Part shown: positions 18,288 to 26,503 of the stretch, in pieces
Layout of the letters: every line of letters begins with the position of its first letter
How positions within the stretch are numbered: position 1 is the first letter of the stretch
From: Corallococcus sp. CA053C
Lineage (GTDB): Bacteria; Myxococcota; Myxococcia; Myxococcales; Myxococcaceae
Assembly (NCBI RefSeq): GCF_003611675.1
Contig: NZ_RAWA01000007.1
Location: forward strand, 1 to 64,000
Direction: 5' to 3'
Length of the DNA stretch: 64,000 bases
Translations under genes and position numbers: made by a program
Notes under the pieces: model-generated
Database searches by the model: none
What the model was told of the DNA's origin: nothing
Seen by the model: only the letters and a program-made list of their open reading frames with translations

Positions 18288-18860
18288 ATGTCCCTGAAGT
18301 CCCTCGTGCGGTGGTCCCTGCTGACCGTCCTCCTGAGCGCATGTGCGAGCCCGTCGCCGTCCGAGCGCCCCGTGGCATTGCTGCCCCAGGTCCTCTTCCA
18401 ATCCCCCATCGCCCTGCTGCTCGAGCGTCACGACGCACTGGCGCTCACCACCGACCAGATGATCCAGCTGGGGCAACGGGAAGAAATCCTCGCGGCGAAG
18501 AACCGGCCGCTACACGACCGGCTCAGGGAGATCAGCAGCCCACGCCCGCCGCCGCGAAGGAACCCGCCCGGCGTCGGAGCCCGGAGCAGCCCGGGCCCCA
18601 GCGCCTGGCCAGCAGAGCCCCCCCCACTCGAGGGTGAAGAGGCCGTGAAGCAGCGGCAGGCACTGCTGCGCACGGTGGAGGACAACGAGAACGCCGCCTG
18701 GAAGGACGTGGAGCCGCTCCTGGACAACCAGCAGCAGGCGAAGGCCCGGGAGCTCTTCGCCCGGCAGCGCGAGGAACGACTGCAAGCAAACGAGTCGCTG
18801 CGCGGCCCCGGCGCGTGCCAGCCAGGGCACTCTTGCGGCGAAGTTGGCGCACAGAAATAA
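18288..18860 (+). CDS. LTxxQ-motif (Spy/CpxP-like) lipoprotein, intact copy B
   Basis: 190 residues from the ATG at 18288, which has GGAG five bases upstream; an in-frame ATG at 18270 is less likely. Lipobox VLLSAC places the lipidated Cys near residue 16. The mature part contains an LTxxQ motif (LALTTDQMIQLGQREEILAA), a Pro-rich loop (SSPRPPPRRNPPGVGARSSP) and a second helical segment (EDNENAAWKDVEPLLDNQQQ, then AKARELFARQREERL). This is the layout of Spy/CpxP-type periplasmic chaperone or metal-stress proteins. The C-terminal tail has two Cys (GACQPGHSC). This is the only full copy of three in the window, and it forms the left end of a duplicated block. Confidence 0.75.
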   Translation: MSLKSLVRWSLLTVLLSACASPSPSERPVALLPQVLFQSPIALLLERHDALALTTDQMIQLGQREEILAAKNRPLHDRLREISSPRPPPRRNPPGVGARSSPGPSAWPAEPPPLEGEEAVKQRQALLRTVEDNENAAWKDVEPLLDNQQQAKARELFARQREERLQANESLRGPGACQPGHSCGEVGAQK

Positions 18861-20312
18861 GCGGAGGGGTGGCGACTCCGCCCGGCCCTCACCGTGGCGA
18901 GGGCGTGGTGTCGGCGAAGCCGCTCGGCGGCCCGACTCGGATGCCGTCCACCCAGGCCTTAGACCGGCTGAGGTTGTTGGTGCTGGTGTCCGTGACGGTG
19001 ACGACGAACTTGAGGGTGACGTTCTTGTTGGCGAACGCCGACAAGTCCAGGTCCGCCCGCTGCGTCCAGTTGGCCTCGGCGAGGGTGCCAATGCCGCTCT
19101 TCACCGCCGAGTCCACCACCGTGTCCACACCATCATTCACGATGACGCGGAAGGCGGCCGAGGCGGTGGTGTTGGCGCAGGACAGGTCCAGCTTGCGCCA
19201 GTAGGTCAGCCGGGGGTTGGCCGTCAGCGCCACGCTGACGCTGGCCGTCCGGGTGACGGTGTTGAAGGCCGCAGTGGCCGCTCCGAGGATGGACTTGCTG
19301 CCCGTGCTGCCCGTCTGGTCGCTGGCGTCCAGCGCCCACGCGGTGAGGCTCCAACCGGCGTTGTCCGGCCCGTTGGCCGAGAAGCCTTCGGTGAAGCTCG
19401 CCGAAGTCCGGGCCACCGTCACCAGCACCGACGCGGAGGCAGCCGAGTTTCCCGCCGCGTCGTAGGCCCGCGCCTGGAGCGTGTGCGTCCCGGTGGCGTA
19501 GGCGGTGGTGTCCCAGCTGAGCTCGAAGCGCCCGGCCTGCGCCGCCGCCGCCCCCTGCCCCACCACGGCGCCATCGACGAGGAACTCCACCTTCGTCACG
19601 CCCCGGTCATCCGTCGCGTTGGCGGCGAGGGTGACGGCGCCCGAGACGGTGGCCCCGGCGGTGGGAGCGGTGAAGCTCACCGTGGGGGCGGTCGTGTCGG
19701 AGGTGCCGCCGGTGACGGTGACCGTGACGGTGCTCGAGGTGGCGGTGTTGCCTGCCGCGTCGTAGGCCCTGGCCACCAGCGCGTGGATGCCATTGGCCGC
19801 CGTGGCGCTGTTCCAGGTGAACGCGTAGGGCGCGGCCGGGTCGGTGCCTGCCAGCGCGTTGTCGATGAAGAACTCCACCCGCGAGACGCCCACGTTGTCC
19901 GCGGCGGTGGCGGTCACCTGCACCGCGCCGCTCACGGTGGATCCGTTGCCCGGCGCCGTGAGACTCACGGTGGGCGCGACCGAATCCGTGTTGTCGAGTC
20001 CGAAGAACTTCGCCACGTACCAGGTGGAGCAGATGTCCGTGTCCAGCACGTATGCGCCCGCCGTGCCGCAGGCCACGGTGGTTCCGGGGAAGTTGAACGC
20101 CGGATCAATGGGCGTGCCGTGCCCCATGCCGGTGAGGGAGTAGGTCTCCACCAGCGCCTTGCCCGCGGCGTCCTTGTAGACCTTGTGGGGGTAGCCGGCG
20201 ACCGTCTCGCTGACGTCCTCCGTCAGGTCGATGCCGTGCACCGCGGTCCACTGCTCCACCCCCTCGGTGAGGTTGGTGTTCTTCACGGTGAAGTCGGAGG
20301 TGCCGTGCCAGA
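18664..20312. repeat. Segmental duplication, left copy
   Basis: From the CTGCTGC near 18664 through GTGCCAGA at 20312 the sequence is nearly identical to 26495-28219. It covers the Spy-like 3' end and the 3' two-thirds of the esterase. The left copy lacks about 98 bp present in the right copy between the two genes and carries an extra 18 bp near the esterase C-terminus. The right edge cuts the esterase mid-gene and joins directly to lipoxygenase sequence. Confidence 0.9.
18889..20312 (-). pseudogene. 5'-truncated duplicate of PHB-depolymerase-family esterase
   Basis: This is the C-terminal two-thirds of the esterase at 26811-28916, almost identical at protein level. It contains the end of the alpha/beta-hydrolase domain (with the catalytic His region LTGMGHGTPID), two Ig-like domains (APTVSLTAPGNGSTVSGAVQ and APTVSFTAPTAGATVSGAVT) and the C-terminal jelly-roll-like domain. 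The first 230 or so residues are absent: signal peptide, oxyanion region and the GLSAGG nucleophile elbow. An internal ATG at 20286 keeps a 465-codon frame open, but a product would lack the nucleophile and export signal. The C-terminus differs from the parent (GPPSGFADTTPSPR). Confidence 0.88.
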
Positions 20313-21095
20313 GCGGGCGGCGTGTTCGACGACCTCATCGCCACGGGCGGCCCCGACCAGGGCCACGTGTTCCTGGGCAAGAAGGGGTACCGGGCCTGGA
20401 CGCTCGCGGACAACAAGCCGCGCCCGGACATCGAGCGCCGTGGCGTGCTCGACCCGGCGGTGCTCCCGCACTACCCCTACCGCGATGACTCGCTGCTCCT
20501 GTGGGAGGCCCTGGAGGAGTACGTCGGTGGGGTGCTCGGGCACTTCTACGCGTCCGACGCGGAGCTGGTGCGCGACACCGACATGCAGCGCTGGTGGAAG
20601 GACCTCGTCGACCACGGGTTGCCCGTGGAGAAGCTGCCGTGCGCGGAGCTGAAGCGCGTCTCCGACCTCACCGACATCCTCACCACCGTACTCTTCACTG
20701 TCAGCGTCCAGCACGCGGCGGTGAACTACCTCCAGTACGAGCACTACGCCTTCGTGCCCAACGCGCCCTTGTGCCTGCGCCAGGCGCCGCCGCGCAAGAA
20801 GGGCGTCCTCAGTGAGAAGGACATCGACGCGATGATTCCTTCCAAGACGCAGATGCTCTGGCAGGTGGCGGTGGGCCGCGCGCTGTCCAGCTTCGGCGAC
20901 GACGAGGAGTACCTGCTCCACGAGGGCGGCTGGCGCGAGGACTACTTCCAGGAGCCGGACCTCATCGCCATCCGCGACCGCTTCCACACCCGCCTGCGCG
21001 CGCAGAGCGAGGCCGTGAAGGCGCGCAACGCGAAGGCCGCCGTGCCCTACACCGTCCTGCAGGCCGACCGCATCCCCTGCGGCATCACCGTCTAG
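20313..21095 (+). pseudogene. Lipoxygenase, C-terminal fragment
   Basis: About 260 codons matching the C-terminal part of bacterial lipoxygenases. Matching features are VFDDLIATGG, RRGVLDPAVLPHYPYRDDSL, LLWEALEEYVGGVLGHFY and VSVQHAAVNYLQYEHYAFVP, the last carrying the iron-ligand His of the QHAAVN motif. The terminal residue, normally the Ile carboxylate iron ligand, is Val (GITV). The N-terminal half, with the WxxAK...HxxxxH helix bearing the first two iron-binding His, is missing. The frame abuts the end of the duplicated esterase block at 20312/20313, and only a GTG at 20322 could start it. The gene was evidently broken by the rearrangement and cannot be active. The P450 follows after 21 bp. 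Confidence 0.85.
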
Positions 21096-21116
21096 CGCCG
21101 CCAGGAGATACCACCC

Positions 21117-22531
21117 GTGCCCAACGCTCTTTCTCGCGGCATCTTCAACCTGTTCTTCGGCGCGAAGCGCAAGCCGTTCGCGTCGCTGCCCGGCCCCCAG
21201 CCGGGGATCCTCGGCACCGCCGGGGACTTCCTGGGGGCTTCCCCTGGGACGTCTGCGCGCGCTATGGCCGCGAGTACGGCGGCGTCACCCTCATCTGGAT
21301 GGGGCCCAACCCGGGGCTGGTGCTCAACGACCCGGCGCTCATCGCGGAGGTCTACGAATCCCCCCGCCGGACGGAGTTCGAGAAGGGGAACATCAGTGAG
21401 CAGATCCGCCCCTCGACGACGGACGACACGTCCTTCACTGCGGAGCTGCGAGGAGACTGGGTCCAGAAGCGCGCCATGGAGCCCACGGCCCGGCCATGGG
21501 CCGCGGAGTCACTGGCGGACATGGTGGGCCCCATGCAAGCGGCCATCTCCGAATCCGTGGACGCGCTCCTGAAGCGGGACGCCATCGACCTCGCGCCGGA
21601 CCTGCGCCGGCTCACGTTCGATGCGTTCTCGGTCGCGTTGGTGAGCGAGAAGCTGCCGGAGCAGGTGTTCGAGGACTTCATGCTGCTGGCGAAGGCGGCG
21701 GATGCGCGCATCCAGGCCAAACTGCCGCTGAAGTTCGTCAAGCCGCCCAAGGGCTTCGAGGAGGCGAAGGCGCGCTTCTACGGGCACTTCGTGGACCGCA
21801 TCCGCGAGGCGCGCAAGCGGCATGGCTCCCGGGCCGTGGACGTCATGTCGCGCTACCTGGAGGAGCAGCCGGGCATTGATGACCAAGTGCTGGCGCACAT
21901 GCTGGGCGGCACGTACTTCGGCGGGGCGTTCTCCTCCAGCGTCACGCTGGTGGGAGCGTTCCACCAGCTCAACAAGCATCCGCAGGCGGATGCGCGGCTG
22001 GCCGCGGAAGCCGCGTCCCTGATGGATGGGCCGCTGACGGTGGCGAAGCTGGACGGGGCGAAGTGGGTGGAGGCGGTCATCCTGGAGTCACTGCGCGTCC
22101 TGCCGGCGGTGCGGGTGATGACGCGCACGCCGTCGAAGGACGCGCAGCTCGCCGGGGTCACGCTGCCAGCGGGGGCGATGATCATGATCACGAATCAGCA
22201 CCTGCACCGCGACCCGGCCCACTGGCCGGAGCCGGACACGTTCAAGCCGGAGCGCCGGCTGGACGGCGGGGCGGTGCGTGACCCCTTGGGAAGCGGCCAT
22301 TTCTTCCCGTTCGGCCGGGGGCCGCGCGCATGCGTGGGCGCGGACTTCGCGATGGTGTTCCTGAAGACGGCGCTCGCGACGATTGCCTCCCGCGTGAAGG
22401 TCCACGTCGATTCCACGGAGCCCTTCGAGGAGGGCTTCTTCTTCGGCGTGGTGCTGCCGAAGGGCGTTACCGGGAAGTTCGTTGCACGGACGGCCCAGGC
22501 GTCACTGGACGTGCGGGTGCGGAGCGCCTGA
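21117..22531 (+). pseudogene. Cytochrome P450 with single-base frameshift
   Basis: The start is a GTG at 21117 after CAGGAGAT. The first 40 codons (MPNALSRGIFNLFFGAKRKP, LPGPQPGILGTAGDFLG) are in one frame and the rest in another. Adding one G to the five-G run at 21233-21237 restores the sequence GFPWDVCARYGREYGGVTLI leading into the main frame, giving about 471 residues. The main frame has the K-helix ExxR (ESLR in EAVILESLRVLPAV), the PERF-like FKPERRL and the haem-binding FPFGRGPRACVG. The substrate is unknown; a place directly behind a lipoxygenase suggests a fatty-acid hydroperoxide (oxylipin) enzyme. The shift could be a real mutation or a homopolymer error. Confidence 0.85.
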
Positions 22532-22580
22532 ACTCCGGGATGGGACGGCGTCCTGCAACTCCGCAGCATCTCCAACACCG

Positions 22581-22618
22581 CCGCAGGAACCAGGGCCGGA
22601 TGCCCCTGGTCCCTGCGG
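22581..22618. terminator. Strong hairpin between convergent genes
   Basis: CCGCAGGAACCAGGG pairs with CCCTGGTCCCTGCGG with one mismatch across a loop of about seven bases. It sits between the P450 stop (22531) and the convergent CARDB-protein stop (22632), so it can terminate both strands. There is no long T run. Confidence 0.7.
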
Positions 22619-22631
22619 GCGTCTCACCTCA

Positions 22632-23573
22632 TCAGCGCGACAGCGTACCGAAAGCCTGGACGTAGCCGTCCACGAACCCCATCGACGGGGCGTCCTGCTC
22701 GATGTTCGCGCGGACCGGGCCGGGCAGGTCGGAATCCAATGCGCTGGCCGAGCCCTGCACCGCCAACAGCTGACTCGCGACGACCTGCAGGCTGAAGGCG
22801 CCCGTGTTGTTGTTCTCGTTGCTCTCCGCGATGACCGCGTCCACGTCCGCCGCGAGGACCAGGTAGTAGCTTCCCGGTGCGATGGCCGACGAGAACGTGA
22901 TGGCCGTGGGCGCGACGGGGAACGTCCCCGTTCCGGCGCCCACGGAAATCCCGCCGATGTAGCTGAGCAGGTTGTAGTTGGCGTCCGCCAGGAAGACCCC
23001 CAGCGTGGACGGGGCATTCACGGGGCAGGCGGTGTAGAGGTCCGCCGTGAAGGTGACGGTGCCGCCCGGCGTGATGGTCGCGGGGGTCAGCGTCCCGGCC
23101 GTGAAGAAGAAGTCGGGCAGCTTGGTGGTGCCAATCAGCGTGTCGTCGCCCCACGGGGTTCCAGAATCCGCTTCGACCTGGATGTAGAAGCTCTGCGGAA
23201 CGCAGGCGGTCGTGGCCGCGTCCAGCACCGCCTGCGCACTGGCCTGGACCGTGGCGTAGGAGAAGGACGCCGACTGGGTGCCAGTGGGAGGAAGGTAGAG
23301 CCCCGTTCCGGCCCGCCCGAGCAGGATCTGCGTTGAGCGCATCAGGACCCGGTTGCTGGTCCCCTGCCGGGTGGCCGCCAGGTAGAACCGGAGCTGTGCT
23401 GACGCCAGCGGGCTGCTTCCATTCAGGCCATAGTTGATCGTGAAGATGGAATAGGGATTGGGAATCGTCGCGGGGGCGGTGACTGTCGTGACCCCGATCG
23501 CCGCTTGAGCAGGCGCCGCGGCAATGAAAGTCAATGCGAAGACCGCCACCAGGAGCTGTTTGAGTTTTGTCAT
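22632..23573 (-). CDS. Secreted protein with CARDB-like domain
   Basis: 313 residues with a signal peptide (LLVAVFALTFIAAAPAQA). The first half is a beta-rich domain with two Cys (TTACVPQSFYIQVEADSG). The second half contains a CARDB-type Ig-like domain (TPATITPGGTVTFTADLYTA, GSYYLVLAADVDAVIAESNE followed by NNNTGAF, the typical ESNExNN ending). Such domains serve in adhesion or as modules of secreted complexes. AAGGA directly abuts the ATG, which is unusually close for a Shine-Dalgarno. No enzyme domain was seen. It is a single-gene unit. Confidence 0.75.
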   Translation of the reverse strand: MTKLKQLLVAVFALTFIAAAPAQAAIGVTTVTAPATIPNPYSIFTINYGLNGSSPLASAQLRFYLAATRQGTSNRVLMRSTQILLGRAGTGLYLPPTGTQSASFSYATVQASAQAVLDAATTACVPQSFYIQVEADSGTPWGDDTLIGTTKLPDFFFTAGTLTPATITPGGTVTFTADLYTACPVNAPSTLGVFLADANYNLLSYIGGISVGAGTGTFPVAPTAITFSSAIAPGSYYLVLAADVDAVIAESNENNNTGAFSLQVVASQLLAVQGSASALDSDLPGPVRANIEQDAPSMGFVDGYVQAFGTLSR

Positions 23574-23731
23574 TCCTTGAGAATGGACAATCTCAGGTAT
23601 TCAAATCAAGAGTTCTTGGTGAGGGTGAAAATTGCCCCGTCCGAGGTGGTTTCCGCCCTCGGGGGAATCCACTATTGCTTTCGCGTCCTTGGTAGTATTT
23701 GCAAAAGAGCGGTGGATGCCTATGCGGCGTC

Positions 23732-23875
23732 GTGAAAGATGATTCCCGCCGGAGCATAGCGGACGGGCTGCGTTACGTGGCGGTGTGGAACTCGGCATTC
23801 CTCCAGTCGCATGACCTGGCGGAGGCCTTCTCCGCCTTCGCCGAGCACCGCCCGCCCCGGTTCCAGGGGCGCTGA
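23732..23875 (+). pseudogene. 3' relic of an enoyl-CoA hydratase/crotonase gene
   Basis: A frame ending at TGA 23873-23875 encodes SIADGLRYVAVWNSAFLQSH followed by DLAEAFSAFAEHRPPRFQGR. This is the C-terminal signature of crotonase-family enzymes (the WNSAFLxSxDLxEA helix and the RxPxFxGR end). Upstream of about 23732 the frame continues into unrelated, AT-richer sequence with no crotonase fold, so only the last 45 or so codons survive. No start signal is seen. The rest of 23574-23998 is non-coding; the A/T-rich stretch at 23580-23720 probably holds the promoter of the CARDB gene. Confidence 0.6.
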
Positions 23876-23998
23876 CGCGCACACGGCCCCTCGTTGCTCA
23901 GTCCCACGGTGCTACGCTGTCAGTCTCTCCGCTGATTCGACGATGGAAGCGTGCTGGAAGTCCGGGCAAGCTGCGCGCGTCCGTCCTGGGGGAACGCC

Positions 23999-25798
23999 AT
24001 GGTGAAACCAGACTGGAGGTGGGTCGCGCCACGACTCGCTTCGCTCTACCACCGGGGCCTCCTGGTCCCCTTCATCGGCGCGGGACTGTCACGCCCCACG
24101 TGCCCGGGCTGGGGAGACTTCATCACGCATCTGGAAACCTCCGCGGCCACCGGCGTGGGCACCGGGCGCGACACCGCAGCCCTCATCCGTCGGGCGAACA
24201 AGACGGTCCTCGCGCTCCGCCATCGCGGACAAGGGGCGCTCGAGAAGGCAGTTCATGAGGCGCTCGCCGCGTCCCCCGTGCGGATTCCGGAAGGCATCGA
24301 ATGCCTCGCAGACATCTGGTGGCCGCTGGTCATCACCACCAACTACGACAACCTCTATGCATCCACCGTCGTCTCGAAGTGGAAGACCCGACCGCTCGTG
24401 CTCGGACGCTCCCCCATGCATTGTTTCCAGGTGGGCCGCGTCCTGCGTGAGCCCCTGTCCCCTGCGCTCTGGGCCATCCAGGGCTACCTGGACACGCCCT
24501 GCGCCGAACACTTCGATTCGCAGAACCAGCTGGCATCCGAGCTGATCGTGGGCCACGAGGAGTACCGCCGCGTGACTCACCGGGAGCCGCATTTCCGGCG
24601 CACCTTCGCGGAGGTTTACCGGAACAGGAGCCTCCTGTTCGTGGGCTCCGGCCTGCAGGAGCAGTACTTCCTCGATCTCTTCTCTGAGATCCGCGAGTTC
24701 TACGGTCCCAACGGCCACCTGCACTTCGCCTTCGCCCCCGAAGGTGAGTTGGACGTGGACTTCCTCCTGCGCGAGTTCCAGGTCGCCGTCGTCGAGTACG
24801 CGGTGCCCAAGGACAACCTGGCGGACCACTCGGACCGCCAGCGGCATCTGCGGGAGCTCAAGCACGCCATCGCCGTTGCTCCGACGCCCAGTCGCTGGGA
24901 CTACCAGGTCCCCCATCCGACGAAAGCCCGCACCGCGTGCTTCTCGGTGGAGAGCACGCCGCTACCCGATACCCTGGAGGCCCATGGCTGCCTGGCCGTG
25001 AGCGCAGGCGGTGAGCTGGGTCGCGGCCGCCTGTGGCTCAGCCCTCCCATCAAGCAGCTCGTTGAGACCTACGCGCCCGGTGTCCCTCACCGCATGCTTG
25101 GACACTACGTGGCCCGCTATGGCGACCATCCCGTCTTCGCCGTCGTCGCGCGGGAAGAGAGGTCTTCCGCCGGGAGGTTCGACTGGGATGGCGAGCGGAC
25201 CCTGGCGGCGGTGTACTGGGCGACGCGGAACCTACTGGCTCACGCACAGCAAATGGGATTCACCACGGTGCATGCCCAGTTGTTCGCCAGCGGCCCGGAG
25301 CTGGATGGCGCGCGCGACGCGAAACCGCCCTTCCGACCTGCGCACGCACTGGCTGAAATGGCCAGCGCCTTTGGCGACTTCGCGCGCGCCGGGGAGTCGT
25401 CGGACGACCTCCGCATGGTCGTCCACGTGGTGGATCCAGGCGTCTATACCGAGCTGCGCCGGGGACGCCTCTACCTGCCCGAGTTCCTTGGCTGCGAGGA
25501 CCTGCGCATCTGGGTTTCCATCGAGTTGGAGGGAGGGCCGCCCAGCTACCACCACCTTCACATTCCGGCGTTGGAGTTCTCGGACTCCCGCCCTCTCACG
25601 ACGGGGTCGCCCGTCCGCCTCAGGGACATCGCCCGGATGTTCCACATCCCAGAGGACTGGACGGTGGACGTCTGGCCGTCGCCCCAGCGGGGCTGGGCAC
25701 CGGGACCGCTCCAGAACCTCGGAGACAAGGAAGTGGTCTTCGCGGCCGTGGCCGGAAGCACCGTGCGCTTCATCGCGCCTGGAACTCCTCGCGATTGA
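23999..25798 (+). CDS. SIR2-like domain protein with uncharacterised C-terminal domain; candidate defence effector
   Basis: 599 residues from the ATG at 23999 (GGGGGA upstream). Residues about 10-280 are SIR2-like: PFIGAGLS (24-31) for NAD phosphate binding, TTNYD (113-117), HEEYRRV, and LLFVGSGLQEQYFLDLF. The position where SIR2-like NADases have the catalytic His (usually HG before the acidic D/Y segment) reads AIQGYLD, with Gln at 162. The C-terminal 300 residues (LEAHGCLAVSAGGELGRGRL, AVYWATRNLLAHAQQMGFTT) have an alternating alpha/beta pattern that could be macro-like, but this is weak. There is no signal peptide, so it is cytosolic. It is an isolated gene inside a relic-rich segment, as expected for mobile defence genes. 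An abortive-infection role is inferred. Confidence 0.7.
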   Translation: MVKPDWRWVAPRLASLYHRGLLVPFIGAGLSRPTCPGWGDFITHLETSAATGVGTGRDTAALIRRANKTVLALRHRGQGALEKAVHEALAASPVRIPEGIECLADIWWPLVITTNYDNLYASTVVSKWKTRPLVLGRSPMHCFQVGRVLREPLSPALWAIQGYLDTPCAEHFDSQNQLASELIVGHEEYRRVTHREPHFRRTFAEVYRNRSLLFVGSGLQEQYFLDLFSEIREFYGPNGHLHFAFAPEGELDVDFLLREFQVAVVEYAVPKDNLADHSDRQRHLRELKHAIAVAPTPSRWDYQVPHPTKARTACFSVESTPLPDTLEAHGCLAVSAGGELGRGRLWLSPPIKQLVETYAPGVPHRMLGHYVARYGDHPVFAVVAREERSSAGRFDWDGERTLAAVYWATRNLLAHAQQMGFTTVHAQLFASGPELDGARDAKPPFRPAHALAEMASAFGDFARAGESSDDLRMVVHVVDPGVYTELRRGRLYLPEFLGCEDLRIWVSIELEGGPPSYHHLHIPALEFSDSRPLTTGSPVRLRDIARMFHIPEDWTVDVWPSPQRGWAPGPLQNLGDKEVVFAAVAGSTVRFIAPGTPRD

Positions 25799-25850
25799 GG
25801 AAGCGCACAGCGTCTTCCCGCGCGTCGATGGCGTGGAGAGCCGTGCCCCG

Positions 25851-25998
25851 TTACTGGACGATTTCCCGCGTCGTCCCGTAGGCGAACCGAGCGTCGCGGA
25901 AGTCCGCCGCGAAGATCCTATTGCCGCCCCGGTACACGCCGAACTCGAGGTAGTTGGCGCCCGTGCCGCGCGGATACATGGTGGGCGTGATCCGCTTC
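25851..25998 (-). pseudogene. 3' relic of an unidentified gene
   Basis: The minus frame ending at TAA 25851-25853 encodes TPTMYPRGTGANYLEFGVYR and GGNRIFAADFRDARFAYGTT, a well-behaved beta-rich C-terminus. Upstream of about 25998 it turns into low-complexity, non-homologous sequence at the border of IS remnants. I do not recognise the parent family. It is most likely the surviving tail of a secreted beta-structured protein that was cut by an insertion. Confidence 0.4.
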
Positions 25999-26080
25999 AG
26001 TGGACACCAAGGAAGAGGCAGGTACGGTGTCCGACATGAAGGAAGTAAAGAAGCCACAACGCCCGCGGCGTAGCTGTAGA

Positions 26081-26503
26081 GCGACAGCAAAATTGACCCC
26101 CTCGCGACACTAAAACTGCCCCCCTCCCCGGGCCTGCAAACCAGGGAGGTAGTCAGCAATGGGAGCGACGGCAGTAGTAGCCCTCCGCGCGACAGCGGAG
26201 GAGTCGATGGTCGAGCAGGAAGTCGTGCGGCGGATGCGCGCGCTGGCGGAGACGGGCTGGGGCCACAAGCGCATCGCGCGCGAGGTGGGCGTGGCGCGCA
26301 ACACGGTGAGACGCTACCTGCGTGCGGGGCGCGGGGCCGACACGCAGGTGCGGCCGAAGGCACGGCGGCTCACCGCGGCCGAGCAGCAGCGCGCGGTGGA
26401 ACTCTGGGACTCAGCCGCGGAGGGCAACGCCGTCGTGGTCCAGGCCCTGCTGGCCCAGGAGGGCCTGGAGGCCAGCGTGCGCACCGTGCAGCGCGCGGTG
26501 GAG
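26081..26503 (+). mobile_element. Truncated IS21-family element (left end plus 5' part of istA)
   Basis: Two imperfect 20-bp direct repeats (GCGACAGCAAAATTGACCCC at 26081-26100 and GCGACACTAAAACTGCCCCC at 26104-26123) resemble the repeated terminal sequences of IS21-type elements. They are followed by the start of istA. The element stops at 26503, where it is fused to Spy-like sequence. No istB and no right end are present. Just left of it, 25999-26080 holds another possible IS border (AGTGGACACCAAGG) with a start-like MKEVKKPQRPRR segment that I cannot place firmly. Confidence 0.65.
26159..26503 (+). pseudogene. istA: IS21 transposase IstA, N-terminal 115 codons
   Basis: The ATG at 26159 with GGGAGGT upstream begins a frame encoding the IstA DNA-binding head. 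It has QEVVRRMRALAETGWGHKRI, then AREVGVARNTVRRYLRAGRG (helix-turn-helix) and QALLAQEGLEASVRTVQRAV. IstA proteins are normally about 400-550 residues with an rve DDE domain, and all of that is missing. The frame runs without a stop into the Spy-like fragment, creating a chimeric 174-codon ORF that is an accident of the junction. Confidence 0.8.

Noticed and set aside
18844..20652. 602-codon plus-strand frame and its 886-codon counterpart at 26322-28982
   Set aside because: Both are antisense to the duplicated esterase. They appear twice only because the segment is duplicated.
20322..21095. Functional short lipoxygenase
   Set aside because: The helix carrying the first two iron-binding histidines is absent and the frame begins exactly at the duplication junction.
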